This document shows positions 27,681-36,206 of a DNA stretch of 64,000 nt, in pieces. The notes under the pieces were generated by a model. The model did no database searches and was not told where the DNA came from. It saw only the letters and a program-made list of their open reading frames with translations. The position numbers and the translations under genes were made by a program. The stretch is from an uncultured Prevotellaceae bacterium (GTDB lineage: Bacteria; Bacteroidota; Bacteroidia; Bacteroidales; Bacteroidaceae), in contig OMXL01000003.1 in assembly GCA_900314985.1 (NCBI GenBank), positions 58,726 to 122,725 on the forward strand, written 5' to 3'. Numbering within the stretch: the first letter of the stretch is position 1; the number at the start of each line of letters is the position of its first letter.

Positions 27681-29030
27681 TTATTTCTCCTGAAGCATTT
27701 TCTGGAAGTCCTCCAAAGAGATCTCCTTCTCATCAAGCTTAACAACGCTCTTCAGAGCAGCAGTCAGCTTCACGTCAACGGCACGGTCAACCAGTCCATC
27801 AACATTCTCGCGCTTCTTCAGCATCTCCTGAGCATAGTTGTCAAGATACTCCTCGGGAACATTTGACATACCATACTGAGCAAACTGAGCACGAGCAGCC
27901 TCCTTAGCGGTTTCCTTCAGGTCTGCATCCTCAACCTTGATACCCTGAGCGGCTACCAGCTGCTCCTTAATCAGGTGCCAAGCCAGCTCCTTGATGCTTG
28001 CGTCGAAGTTCTTCTCTACGAAGTCTGCACCCTTATCCTTATTATTGTTCAGCATGACGCGCTTCAGCAGAGCCTCTGGGAACTCCAACTTGCCAACCTT
28101 CTTCTCCATGTGAGCACGAACGTCGAGCAGGAACTTGTAGTCGCTGTCAGCCTTGAACTGAGTGCTGATCTGGTCAGCAATCTTCTGACGGAAAGCCTTC
28201 TCGTCCTTGATGTTGCCCTCGCCAAAGGTCTGGTCGAACAACTCCTGATTGATCTCAGCCTTGACAAAGCGAGAAATCTCAGTGATCTGGAAAGTGAAGT
28301 CACCAGTGTGCTCACCAATCTTCTCCTTGTCGATTTTCATCATGGCAGCAACCTCTACGTCGCTCTCAGGATAAGCCTTGCGGGGATTCCATGTGATGAT
28401 ATCACCCAACTTACAACCGTCGAAGAGCTTCTTCTGGTCGTCAACCTTGATGTACTGAGGCATCAGCACAGTGTCAGCAACCTCAATGCCACCCTCAACG
28501 CCTACCTCGCGCAGGTCACCCTTCAGCATGTCGCGCTGTTCAGGGTCGAAAGTCTCTACCTTCTCGTAGTGACCGGCACGGCTCTGATACATCTCAACCT
28601 GCTGGTCAATGAGCTTGTCGTCAACGGTAATGTTATAGAAAGGCACCTTGTCCTTGCCACTCAACTTGGCCTCGAACTCAGGAGCCACAGCGATATCGAA
28701 CTTGAATTCCAGAGGCTCGTCGCTCTCGAAATTCAGCTGAGCCTGCTTGTCGCTGGGGAGGGGCTCGCCCAGCATATGGATTTTGTTATCCTGGATATAG
28801 CCATAGAGCTTCTCGCCCAGCATCTTGTTTACCACGTCAACCTTGACGCTGGCACCAAACTGACGCTTAATCATGCCCATAGGAGCCTGACCAGGACGGA
28901 ATCCGGGAATCTGTGCACGCTTGCGGTAATCTTTCAGAGTCTTCTCGACTTCTGGCTGATAGTCAGCCGTCTCCAGTGTGATAGTCATCAGACCATTCAC
29001 CTTATCAGGAGCTTCAAATTGAATATTCAT
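27681..29030 (-). CDS. tig: Trigger factor
   Basis: A ribosome-bound chaperone and prolyl isomerase of 449 residues. The ribosome-binding loop region is GFRPGQAPMGMIKRQFG (about 43-59). The central FKBP-like domain (about 150-240) is recognisable but divergent, with weak conservation of the active site. A long helical C-terminal chaperone domain follows. The tig-clpP-clpX order is the classical one. Confidence 0.92.
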   Translation of the reverse strand: MNIQFEAPDKVNGLMTITLETADYQPEVEKTLKDYRKRAQIPGFRPGQAPMGMIKRQFGASVKVDVVNKMLGEKLYGYIQDNKIHMLGEPLPSDKQAQLNFESDEPLEFKFDIAVAPEFEAKLSGKDKVPFYNITVDDKLIDQQVEMYQSRAGHYEKVETFDPEQRDMLKGDLREVGVEGGIEVADTVLMPQYIKVDDQKKLFDGCKLGDIITWNPRKAYPESDVEVAAMMKIDKEKIGEHTGDFTFQITEISRFVKAEINQELFDQTFGEGNIKDEKAFRQKIADQISTQFKADSDYKFLLDVRAHMEKKVGKLEFPEALLKRVMLNNNKDKGADFVEKNFDASIKELAWHLIKEQLVAAQGIKVEDADLKETAKEAARAQFAQYGMSNVPEEYLDNYAQEMLKKRENVDGLVDRAVDVKLTAALKSVVKLDEKEISLEDFQKMLQEK

Positions 29031-29080
29031 CTTCTTTTTATACCTTATTAATTATATATACGTCTTTCGCAAATTGGCTG

Positions 29081-29129
29081 CAAAGGTAGTAATTAATTAT
29101 GAATTATGCATTATGAATTATGAATTATT
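29081..29129 (-). repeat. Promoter-linked tandem repeat upstream of tig
   Basis: The -7 box TACCTTTG (29081-29088) is preceded on the minus strand by ATAATTCAT-type tandem units. Nearly the same 49 bases recur at 29959-30005 before lptB. Confidence 0.7.
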
Positions 29130-29136
29130 AACTAAA

Positions 29137-29949
29137 TCAATCTTCCATCTCATCCAGTTTACGCTGCTCTTCCAATGCCGAAAAATCCTTCTGGCGCAAC
29201 ACGAACGACTCCGTCAGATAGTTCTTTCTCACGATGGGATTAGCGGCCAGTTCTTCTGGTGAGCCATGGAACAAAATACGTCCTTCAAAGAGCAGATAGG
29301 CACGGTTGGTGATACACAGTGTATCCTCCACGTTATGGTCGGTAATCAGGATGCCGATGTTCAGGTCCTTCAGCTTCCACACGATAAACTGGATATCTTC
29401 CACAGCGATGGGGTCCACACCAGCAAACGGTTCGTCGAGCATGATGAATTTCGGCTCGATAGCCAGACAGCGGGCAATCTCCGTACGACGGCGCTCACCA
29501 CCACTGAGCTGGTCACCCTTATTCTTGCGAACCTTCTGCAAACGGAATTCCTTGATCAGACTCTCCAGTTTCTCCAACTGATACTCACGAGGCTTACCCG
29601 TCATCTCCAGCACAGAGAGAATATTGTCTTCTACCGACATCTTACGGAATACAGAAGCCTCCTGCGCCAGATAGCCAATACCTGCACGGGCACGCTTGTA
29701 GACAGGATAGGTTGTCACCTCCTCGTCGCCCAGATAGATATGTCCCTCGTTGGGTACGATGAGTCCCGTCGTCATATAGAACGACGTTGTCTTACCGGCA
29801 CCGTTAGGTCCCAGCAGACCAACAATCTCGCCCTGCTTTACGTCGAACGACACATCGTTCACCACCGTACGCTTTCCGTAGCGTTTCACCAGTCCCTCAG
29901 TGCGTAGCACCAAGTGCTCGGGTTCCATATTCTTATTCTGTTCGTCCAT
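29137..29949 (-). CDS. lptB: LPS export ABC transporter ATP-binding protein
   Basis: A cytoplasmic ATPase that powers extraction of LPS from the inner membrane. Walker A is GPNGAGKTT (47-55); the signature is LSGGERRR and Walker [14 protein letters not shown], both typical of LptB. The 270 residues exceed the usual 240 by an N-terminal 12 residues and a C-terminal acidic tail ([11 protein letters not shown]). The start is the first ATG after a -7 box at 29959. Confidence 0.93.
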   Translation of the reverse strand: MDEQNKNMEPEHLVLRTEGLVKRYGKRTVVNDVSFDVKQGEIVGLLGPNGAGKTTSFYMTTGLIVPNEGHIYLGDEEVTTYPVYKRARAGIGYLAQEASVFRKMSVEDNILSVLEMTGKPREYQLEKLESLIKEFRLQKVRKNKGDQLSGGERRRTEIARCLAIEPKFIMLDEPFAGVDPIAVEDIQFIVWKLKDLNIGILITDHNVEDTLCITNRAYLLFEGRILFHGSPEELAANPIVRKNYLTESFVLRQKDFSALEEQRKLDEMED

Positions 29950-29958
29950 AATCGGCTA

Positions 29959-30005
29959 CAAAGGTAGTAATTAATTATGAATTAAGCATTATGAATTATG
30001 AATTA
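29959..30005 (-). repeat. Promoter-linked tandem repeat upstream of lptB
   Basis: TACCTTTG (29959-29966) followed upstream by the same ATAATTCAT tandem units as at 29081-29129. The last bases overlap the stop codon of the DUF3857-type gene. Confidence 0.7.
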
Positions 30006-31481
30006 TTTAAATTTCACCCACTGGCATTTCTTTTCTTTCAGCACCAGTCGTGCCTTCTCCACCTGTAACAGTTCTGGCAAAGCATTGAAATGGCCATCTG
30101 CTGAAGAAGCATCCAAATAGAGATTACCCTGCGGCAACACCACACCCACGATGAACGTCGTGTACTTCTGGACAGATGGATAATCCATCGTCAGCACTCC
30201 CTGATTGCGCATTCTAAGCATGACGGGGGCAGCGTTCAGACCCACATCCTGGAGCGACTGCAACAGCAGCATGTTGATATCCACATTCGAGCCACCACCA
30301 TTCTTCAGCGTCTCTTCCGTATTGGCAGGACTCATCTCGTAGCGACCGTTCCACTCCACCTTGCTCAACACCAGTTTGGCAACGGCCTCAGCACGCTGAC
30401 GCATATCGGCAATCTCTTCTATCTTCGCCTCCTTCAGCTCAGCAGCCAACGGACTATGCTCTTGGAGTTGCTTGCCCAAATCGTCCGATTTAAGAACCAT
30501 CTCATCAATCTGCTCCCACGTTCTGGTATAGTCCACCACTGCGGCACCACGCATACTGTAGTGCTTCAGCAATGCTGTGATACCCGCACAATTATCCTGC
30601 ATGCTCCACACGCCATTGCCCTGCTTCATTCCTTTCAAATTACGCCCCACACTGATATAGTGGTTCGAAGGAACAACCGTCTGAGCAGCCAACGGGTCAC
30701 TCTCTAACTTAAACCTCATAGTTCCTGACTCACAAGAAGTTATCAAGCGCTGGACGCCGTGCTCTTCCAAGTTGAACAACAGGTATCTGGGGATATTCAT
30801 ATCCAGTTTGGCATAGACCACTGGTATCTCACACTGTGCAAACCAGTCGTGCAACAGCCAGAACAGCTCGCTATGCAGCGTGTATTCATATTCTATCACC
30901 GTACCCTCCTTCACGTCAGGAACGGTAAACTCCACCTGATAATGCTGGTCGTCTATCTTCGTTTCAACGAAAGCGCCTTTTTTCAAGACACTCTTCACCA
31001 CCTTGCTGCCCTGCAGATTATAGGCAGTAGCCTTCACGTCTTCTACGCTCTCCTCAGAATAGCGATCCAGGTCGGCAGTAGTCATGGCGCCTGCCTGCTC
31101 TTCAAACGACGAGCTGACGCTGTTGTTATCCGTAGCATCCACCTTCAGCACCTTCTTCGAGCTGCTGTTACGATTATCAATAGGCGTATTCTTCAGGAAA
31201 GGTACGACGACCTTAGCATATCGCACACCACTGGGTTTCAGCACCTTGATGCGCACCTTCTCGCGATAGTCCACCAGATAGCCTGTTTGCTGAATGCTAT
31301 ATTCGACATCCGTCAGACGACAAAGCACCACAGCCTCCGCATCAGGCTCTGCCTCATACGTCGTCATCTGCATCTCTTCCTTGGTCGGTTTGCCAAACTT
31401 CATATTAACCTTGTCTTGAGCCATCATCATGCAGGCTGACCAAAACAACAAAACGAATAATTGCAATAAGTTTAGTTTCAT
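30003..31481 (-). CDS. DUF3857/transglutaminase-like exported protein
   Basis: A 492-residue exported protein (hydrophobic start LLQLFVLLFWSACMMMAQ). Residues about 45-230 look like DUF3857 (VLCRLTDVEYSIQQTG, then YREKVRIKVLKPSG). Residues about 360-450 resemble a transglutaminase core (KLVLSKVEWNGRYEM), but where active enzymes have a GxCxD motif this one reads GGGSNVDINMLL, so the catalytic Cys is missing. It is also shorter than the usual 600 or more residues, lacking the C-terminal beta domain. Role unknown; the family is widespread in Bacteroidetes envelopes. Confidence 0.72.
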   Translation of the reverse strand: MKLNLLQLFVLLFWSACMMMAQDKVNMKFGKPTKEEMQMTTYEAEPDAEAVVLCRLTDVEYSIQQTGYLVDYREKVRIKVLKPSGVRYAKVVVPFLKNTPIDNRNSSSKKVLKVDATDNNSVSSSFEEQAGAMTTADLDRYSEESVEDVKATAYNLQGSKVVKSVLKKGAFVETKIDDQHYQVEFTVPDVKEGTVIEYEYTLHSELFWLLHDWFAQCEIPVVYAKLDMNIPRYLLFNLEEHGVQRLITSCESGTMRFKLESDPLAAQTVVPSNHYISVGRNLKGMKQGNGVWSMQDNCAGITALLKHYSMRGAAVVDYTRTWEQIDEMVLKSDDLGKQLQEHSPLAAELKEAKIEEIADMRQRAEAVAKLVLSKVEWNGRYEMSPANTEETLKNGGGSNVDINMLLLQSLQDVGLNAAPVMLRMRNQGVLTMDYPSVQKYTTFIVGVVLPQGNLYLDASSADGHFNALPELLQVEKARLVLKEKKCQWVKFK

Positions 31482-31511
31482 GTTACGTAGTTAGTTATCC
31501 ATAATCGGGTA

Positions 31512-31542
31512 CAAAGGTAGTGCAAACCGAGCGAAATTCAAA
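31512..31542 (-). promoter_or_regulatory. Promoter of the DUF3857-type gene
   Basis: TACCTTTG at 31512-31519 and TTTG 19 nt upstream, minus strand. Confidence 0.65.
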
Positions 31543-31576
31543 ATAAATTATGATTTTTCTGTATCTGAAGCTTGTA

Positions 31577-32386
31577 TTACCTCCTTTTTCCTTCTGGATG
31601 ACTCATAGGATGCGGACGGAATTGGCGAGGATTATCCTCATTGCCCACGATAAGGGTTTTCAGGATACTTCCGAGGGGGAATTCCAACTTTCCGCCTCCT
31701 AACTTAATATAAGGATTAACGATAGGTTCCGTAGTCCATTTGCCAGTCATCGGGTTGACATAGCGGCGCACACCCATATTGGCACCAAAGGTCTTGTTAA
31801 GACGGATATCAGCATAGCCGCCATACGTTGACGAATTCATATAGGGACTCATGGCCGGCCCCACCATCAACTGATTGGCATAGTAGTAGCCGAAGGCGTT
31901 CAGCGTAACAGCATCTGTCAGCTGATAGGCCACCGTACCACCAACGCCATACTGCGTAGAAAGCATGTGTTGCCAGGGCATCCAGTATTTGTTGACATTG
32001 CCCGATGCCGTAAAGTGCCACCGCCCAATATCCTGATGCAGCGTCATCATACCCATCTCCGTAGTCATCAGTCCAGGCTTCATGTCTGTCGCCCCATAAA
32101 ATCCAAGGCTGGCTCCCCGCCATAAGGCAAGTCCTGTTCCACCCTGTTTAGTCAGTTGGGTATAGCTCTGCAAGGTCGGAACCTTGGGTATTGACAGGTT
32201 GGGGCGCATCAACTCTGAGCGCATACGCACAGAGTCTGCCAGCAGCGATTTCGTGATATCCACAGGAGCTACGCCAGCCTCCCTGCCCGACAGGTTGGTC
32301 GCATCATTCTCCGTCTGTGCCGCCATGTGCACAGGCATCAGCATGCTGACCAACAGGAAAAAGCACGAAGCAAGGAGTCTATTCAT
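31577..32386 (-). CDS. Outer-membrane-associated protein of unknown function
   Basis: A 269-residue protein with signal LLASCFFLLVSMLMPVHMAAQ. After a polar segment to about residue 85 the rest is rich in Gly, Tyr and Met with alternating strands (GTGLALWRGASLGFYG, then YGVGGTVAYQLTDAVTLNAFG), suggesting a small barrel. No homologue recognised. The C-terminus (RPHPMSHPEGKRR) is polar and lacks the terminal aromatic residue expected of a barrel. Confidence 0.6.
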   Translation of the reverse strand: MNRLLASCFFLLVSMLMPVHMAAQTENDATNLSGREAGVAPVDITKSLLADSVRMRSELMRPNLSIPKVPTLQSYTQLTKQGGTGLALWRGASLGFYGATDMKPGLMTTEMGMMTLHQDIGRWHFTASGNVNKYWMPWQHMLSTQYGVGGTVAYQLTDAVTLNAFGYYYANQLMVGPAMSPYMNSSTYGGYADIRLNKTFGANMGVRRYVNPMTGKWTTEPIVNPYIKLGGGKLEFPLGSILKTLIVGNEDNPRQFRPHPMSHPEGKRR

Positions 32387-32409
32387 AACGCTCGTCTGTT
32401 ATTCTGCCG

Positions 32410-32417
32410 CAAATATA
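32410..32417 (-). promoter_or_regulatory. -7 box upstream of the 269-residue protein gene
   Basis: TATATTTG on the minus strand, 24 nt before the start codon. No -33 box found. Confidence 0.45.
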
Positions 32418-32530
32418 ATCATTATTTTTCAATCCTCTCCTTTTTTCAACAAAAATAACAGTTTATTATCTCTCTTTAGCTGTAACCCTGCGAGGTATAT
32501 CAATAAAAAAAACTCGCTGATTTCTTTTTT

Positions 32531-32550
32531 GTTTCCAAATCTTTTCGCTA
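32531..32550 (+). repeat. 20-bp direct repeat flanking a toxin-antitoxin module, left copy
   Basis: GTTTCCAAATCTTTTCGCTA, identical to 33294-33313. The two copies enclose the toxin-antitoxin genes and their promoter. Confidence 0.85.
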
Positions 32551-32583
32551 TAGAATTTGCGGTCGGATCCAAATTATTATCAA

Positions 32584-32895
32584 TCACTTCGTCTGTTTGG
32601 CTTGTTTTTGGGGCTCACGTCTGGTATCCCAAAAAGCTGCAATGTGAAGAGTGTCCCCTTTGGTATAATATACAATCTTATTGAGTCGGCGGACGATAAT
32701 ACTTCGGTAAGCCTTCTTACGATGTGCGAAAAGAGGATCCAATCTACCCATTGTTGGCATGTCTGCCAATGCAAGTACAGCCTGCTCTATTTCGTTCATG
32801 AACTCTTTACGTATCCGCTCACCGAAATCACGCAGGACATAGTTCTCCACCTGATGCAGCTGTTCAGCAGCCCGCTTGTGCCAATGTATCGTCAT
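32584..32895 (-). CDS. RelE/ParE-family toxin
   Basis: A 103-residue toxin. IHWHKRAAEQLHQVENYVLRD is the usual N-terminal helix region of ParE/RelE proteins, and IVRRLNKIVYYTKGD followed by HIAAFWDTRREP is the C-terminal beta sheet with the Arg-rich end. Members either cleave ribosome-bound mRNA or inhibit gyrase; which applies is not clear, though WDTRREP is common in ParE-like proteins of Bacteroidetes. Its start overlaps the antitoxin stop by 4 bp (ATGA). Confidence 0.85.
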   Translation of the reverse strand: MTIHWHKRAAEQLHQVENYVLRDFGERIRKEFMNEIEQAVLALADMPTMGRLDPLFAHRKKAYRSIIVRRLNKIVYYTKGDTLHIAAFWDTRREPQKQAKQTK

Positions 32896-33137
32896 ACTGA
32901 AACAGCTTCCTTGGTGTGATGGAACACCTCGTCGTTAGTCAGGTACTCCCCAGCCTCAAAGGCAGTCTCAGCCTCGTCAAGCATATCGTCTATCTCCTGC
33001 ATGGTGAAGGGGCGTAGCTGCTCGCTCTCCTCTTTCTTAGAAAACTCTATAAGGTGTTCGCCCACCCAACGCATGTTGCTTGGCGAGAGTGTACCATAGA
33101 GGTATTCGAGTAATCCTGTCAATGCTGTTGTACTCAT
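32892..33137 (-). CDS. Antitoxin partner of the RelE/ParE toxin
   Basis: An 81-residue acidic protein. LRPFTMQEIDDMLDEAETAFE is the recurring region of this antitoxin group and is also seen in the orphan antitoxin at 43833-44159 (LQPYTLEELNARIDEVEEEI). The N-terminal half (SNMRWVGEHLIEFSK) is probably the dimer or DNA-binding part, but it is not a textbook helix-turn-helix. It precedes the toxin in a two-gene operon with a well-spaced promoter. Confidence 0.82.
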   Translation of the reverse strand: MSTTALTGLLEYLYGTLSPSNMRWVGEHLIEFSKKEESEQLRPFTMQEIDDMLDEAETAFEAGEYLTNDEVFHHTKEAVSV

Positions 33138-33167
33138 GTTACTTCCTTTTCTTTATGATTTCCGTCG

Positions 33168-33199
33168 CAAAGATAGACATAATTTACGATACTTCCAAA
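33168..33199 (-). promoter_or_regulatory. Toxin-antitoxin operon promoter
   Basis: TATCTTTG (-7) and TTTG 20 nt upstream on the minus strand, 30 nt before the antitoxin start. Confidence 0.7.
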
Positions 33200-33293
33200 T
33201 AAATACAATCTTTTTTCCGGTAGTTTGGCAATTTGAAGATGTAATTGTGACTAATCATTCGCTTGCGAGTGTTTAGAAAATACTTTTTCTGAA

Positions 33294-33313
33294 GTTTCCA
33301 AATCTTTTCGCTA
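33294..33313 (+). repeat. 20-bp direct repeat flanking a toxin-antitoxin module, right copy
   Basis: Identical to 32531-32550. It lies 46 bp beyond the stop of the leucine-rich-repeat-like gene. Confidence 0.85.
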
Positions 33314-33358
33314 AAATCTTGCATTTCCACTACAGCCAGCAGACTGATTCCACAATCT

Positions 33359-33910
33359 TCATCTAATGACAATCTTTCCTCCACCTGGGCCAAACACGAA
33401 GTCACCAATCAGACAAACGGAACGTGGAATAATGAGCGTCACAAAGTGACGACACGATGCAAAGGCCATTGAGCAAATGGTCTTTACGCCATCTGGTACT
33501 TCATATTCTGAATCTTTGAATTCAGATCTTATAAACAACAGGCGATGCCCATCAAGACTATATGCCACTCCGTGCTCATCAATACGATATTCCCCCTCGT
33601 CTTCGAAAGCCCATGTTTCTTCATCACGGTTGGCATATTCCTTCGTCCAGAAATAGACTGCTGGCATCATCTCTTCGTTCTCCTCCTCATTCTTGCTAAA
33701 CACCAGTTGGTCATACTCATGCACATGAGCCGTCCAGGGAACGTGTAGCGTTCCTATCCTGCACCCAATCAAAGCCTCAGGTTCAATTTCCTCCACACCC
33801 TCAGGAATCCAGTAGGCACCCTCCACACTGGCCCCCTTCAACAACCGCTTTCCATCAGCTGAATAGATAAAGCCATAACTGTCCATCCACAATTGATCAG
33901 TATCGTTCAT
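33359..33910 (-). CDS. BspA-like leucine-rich-repeat protein, short
   Basis: A 183-residue protein without a signal peptide. Two similar units are visible: YGFIYSADGKRLLKGAS then WIPEGVEEIEPEALIGC, and HGVAYSLDGHRLLFIRS then VPDGVKTICSMAFASC. These match BspA-type (LRR_5) repeats. It ends abruptly in GPGGGKIVIR. The start overlaps the end of the next upstream gene by 14 bp. Role unknown; such proteins often mediate protein contacts. Confidence 0.68.
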   Translation of the reverse strand: MNDTDQLWMDSYGFIYSADGKRLLKGASVEGAYWIPEGVEEIEPEALIGCRIGTLHVPWTAHVHEYDQLVFSKNEEENEEMMPAVYFWTKEYANRDEETWAFEDEGEYRIDEHGVAYSLDGHRLLFIRSEFKDSEYEVPDGVKTICSMAFASCRHFVTLIIPRSVCLIGDFVFGPGGGKIVIR

Positions 33911-34172
33911 CGCCTCTACATTTATATACTATCTCCTTACCAATAAACTCCACCCTGTCCATAAGACTTGCGAAGGCACCCATTTCGATATGGCCCTTGG
34001 TATACACTTCATAATCCTGATAATCATCCATCCACGTTATGGGCATCCTCGACAAGCCTGCATCCTCGAAGAATTGCTGCTGCTTTTCAGGCCGTTCTGC
34101 AATCTTTGAGGTTATAATAACAATTGCACAATTAATAATAAATCCGAGCAAAACCGCCCATCTTTTATTCAT
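33897..34172 (-). CDS. Small protein with one N-terminal membrane helix
   Basis: About 91 residues if read from the ATG at 34172 (another ATG sits at 34175, and the frame stays open to 34232). RWAVLLGFIINCAIVIITSK is a membrane anchor or uncleaved signal; the rest is acidic and soluble. It overlaps the leucine-rich-repeat-like gene by 14 bp and is probably translated with it. No family recognised. Confidence 0.5.
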   Translation of the reverse strand: MNKRWAVLLGFIINCAIVIITSKIAERPEKQQQFFEDAGLSRMPITWMDDYQDYEVYTKGHIEMGAFASLMDRVEFIGKEIVYKCRGDERY

Positions 34173-34239
34173 CATTCTCTGGACTATACAATTGACAAAC
34201 ACAATACGCATTAGTGTCTGATACTCAAACAAGAAGACC

Positions 34240-34269
34240 TGTTTAGGAGCAATTATTTGCCCCTAAACA
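34240..34269 (-). terminator. Hairpin closing the tubulin-like gene cluster
   Basis: TGTTTAGGAGCAA and TTGCCCCTAAACA form a 13-bp stem with one mismatch and a 4-nt loop, 43 nt after the stop of the last cluster gene. The following T tract is interrupted (GGTCTTCTTGTTT). Confidence 0.55.
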
Positions 34270-34311
34270 AGTATCTAACGAAACATATTGAAGATGCTTC
34301 ACAACATAGTA

Positions 34312-35055
34312 CTACAATGTCCAAGCACTATCATCAGAAGAATTGAAAGACTCGCTTGCAACAAGTGCTTTCAAAGACTCTGCTGTCATAGAAACACCAT
34401 CTGTGATTTCCAAGCCATCAATCTTCGTTACATCAACAGAAGCATTAACGGGAGTTCCCTCGCTAGTAAAGTTTTCCTGATACTTGGCAATGAGTTCTTC
34501 CTGCTGCTTCAATGACTTCTTCTGAGCCTTTGCTGCCTTGATATCTTTGGCACTTAATGCAAGACCTGCAGCAGCACCTACAGCACCACCAATCAGTGCT
34601 CCTTTGGCCTTACCTTTACTAGCCAAAAGACCACCTGCCACACCAACAGCAGCACCGCCACCAACTTTAAGCAGGATGTTGTTGATGGCCTTGTTTAGCT
34701 TCTTCTGCTGTTCCTTGACAGCCTCAGCGCTACGGACATTGTTAAACTGGTCTACCAAAAAGACACGTACCATAGGAGAGCCGTCATCGTTCTTTTTTGG
34801 GGTACCATCTTCGAAGGTCAGTACACGCTTCTCAGCATGATAAACAGGAATATTATCCCATTTCAGTGCTTTGACAGCTGCTGTATCAGCAGCCACATTT
34901 GAACTATCAGCTGCTCCAGTCACTGCTGAAACAGTAGAGGACACCTTGTCTGCTGCCTTGCTGAGCTTTTTCAGAAAGCCCTGAGCACACATCTGATTAA
35001 CACCAATCAACATTAAGCCACAAATGGCAACACTTTTAAAAATGAATCTTTTCAT
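34312..35055 (-). CDS. Exported glycine-zipper protein (tubulin-like cluster)
   Basis: A 247-residue protein with signal sequence ending near GVNQMCAQG. A helical segment (FLKKLSKAADKVSSTVSAV) is followed by a Gly-rich zipper around residues 140-175 (GGGAAVGVAGGLLASKGKAK, then GALIGGAVGAAAGLALSA), a pattern that inserts into or packs against membranes. The C-terminal part contains a charged helix and an acidic end. Last gene of the eight-gene cluster, 21 bp after the PEGA-type gene. Could help anchor or permeabilise the membrane; that is inference. Confidence 0.68.
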   Translation of the reverse strand: MKRFIFKSVAICGLMLIGVNQMCAQGFLKKLSKAADKVSSTVSAVTGAADSSNVAADTAAVKALKWDNIPVYHAEKRVLTFEDGTPKKNDDGSPMVRVFLVDQFNNVRSAEAVKEQQKKLNKAINNILLKVGGGAAVGVAGGLLASKGKAKGALIGGAVGAAAGLALSAKDIKAAKAQKKSLKQQEELIAKYQENFTSEGTPVNASVDVTKIDGLEITDGVSMTAESLKALVASESFNSSDDSAWTL

Positions 35056-35076
35056 AATCTTTGGTTTTATAAGTTA

Positions 35077-36195
35077 TTAATATGCTGCAAACATTTTTAA
35101 TCGGAATCTACGTTTGTTGTATTGTCCCTGCGATTCTGACAAGAGGTTTTTCATGTCCATGTATTGGATCTTAATCTTGTCTTCATAGCCGACTGGACGG
35201 AAGAAGATTCCTGTGGGCAAGGACTTTCTATTGAATTGAATATCAGCAATGCCCTCTGCATTAGTAACCGTGATTTGGGTAAACTCATTTGACTTGCCCA
35301 CCATTGTCTGGAATTTCTTGTCGTTAGCATAGTTATTCTGTACCGGTGGTGTATCACCGTTAAATTGCCATATCTCCACATTAGGAATTCTGCCTGCCTC
35401 GAAGAATCCAGAAGCATTGTTCACCCATCGCGTAATGGTAAAACGCACCTCTAAAGGCAGGTCACCGATGAATTCTTCCAGCATAGTGATCTTGCTACTA
35501 TAGAATTCATCTTCATTATATCTATTAAGCACCTGCAAGTATTCAATAGCTGAACTAGCGTAATCCACCAGTTCTTTCTGTGAGGCGTCGGGATTCGTCT
35601 TCATCGATCTGATCTTGCTGAATGCGCCAAGGACGTACTGCTCATAAGCTATACAGGTGTCGCATTGGGCTATATTGCTCTTGATTGTGGGTATCAGGTC
35701 AGTTACCACATCTTTGGCAGCCAATGCGCCCTCGTACGACTGGCGTGCTTCCTTATATTTTCGAAGTTCGTAAAGTCTGCTACCCTCCGCAAGCATAGCA
35801 CTACTCTGAGTGACATAGATTTTGCTCAAGTTCGGAATGTCAAGTACAACCTTATAGACGCACTGGCTCTGAATAGGCATGTTAAAAACAATCTCACCAG
35901 GCTCATAGTTCTCATGACGGAACTTGATTTTCTTAGCACCTTCTGGAACATAGACCTGATATTCACCTGGTTGATAGGTACAATCTCCTACTACCCAACC
36001 GTCGAATTTCATGTCTTTCACAGCAGGAACTATGACACGAATGAGTGCGCAGTTAACTCCATTGACATCCGGTCTTGGATGTGTACGGGCAGCAAGGTCA
36101 TTGGGGAGATACTCCATGAGCTTCACTTTTATCTCCTGTGCGCTAATCAGATTGGTTACTGATAATAGCAATATGCTAAACAGAAACTTTTTCAT
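35077..36195 (-). CDS. Exported PEGA/TPR-like protein (tubulin-like cluster)
   Basis: A 372-residue protein with signal MKKFLFSILLLSVTNLISAQ. The segment YQVYVPEGAKKIKFRHENYE (about 78-97) matches a PEGA-like beta domain. A TPR-like helix pair follows (AEGSRLYELRKYKEARQSYE), and the last 120 residues are beta-rich with a basic end (NKRRFRLKM). PEGA domains are surface or envelope contact domains. Gaps to neighbours are 11 and 21 bp. No enzyme motif seen. Confidence 0.7.
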   Translation of the reverse strand: MKKFLFSILLLSVTNLISAQEIKVKLMEYLPNDLAARTHPRPDVNGVNCALIRVIVPAVKDMKFDGWVVGDCTYQPGEYQVYVPEGAKKIKFRHENYEPGEIVFNMPIQSQCVYKVVLDIPNLSKIYVTQSSAMLAEGSRLYELRKYKEARQSYEGALAAKDVVTDLIPTIKSNIAQCDTCIAYEQYVLGAFSKIRSMKTNPDASQKELVDYASSAIEYLQVLNRYNEDEFYSSKITMLEEFIGDLPLEVRFTITRWVNNASGFFEAGRIPNVEIWQFNGDTPPVQNNYANDKKFQTMVGKSNEFTQITVTNAEGIADIQFNRKSLPTGIFFRPVGYEDKIKIQYMDMKNLLSESQGQYNKRRFRLKMFAAY

Positions 36196-36206
36196 TTGGT
36201 CAAAAA

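Noticed and set aside
27975-29051. Open frame of 358 codons on the plus strand opposite tig
   Set aside because: Antisense to a conserved gene; the Leu/Val-rich composition is the mirror of Lys/Glu/Asp codons in tig. No start signal.
33184-33408. 74-codon frame after the leucine-rich-repeat-like gene, as a continuation by frameshift
   Set aside because: The translation has no repeat pattern matching the family and overlaps the toxin-antitoxin promoter; the upstream frame already ends in a plausible way.
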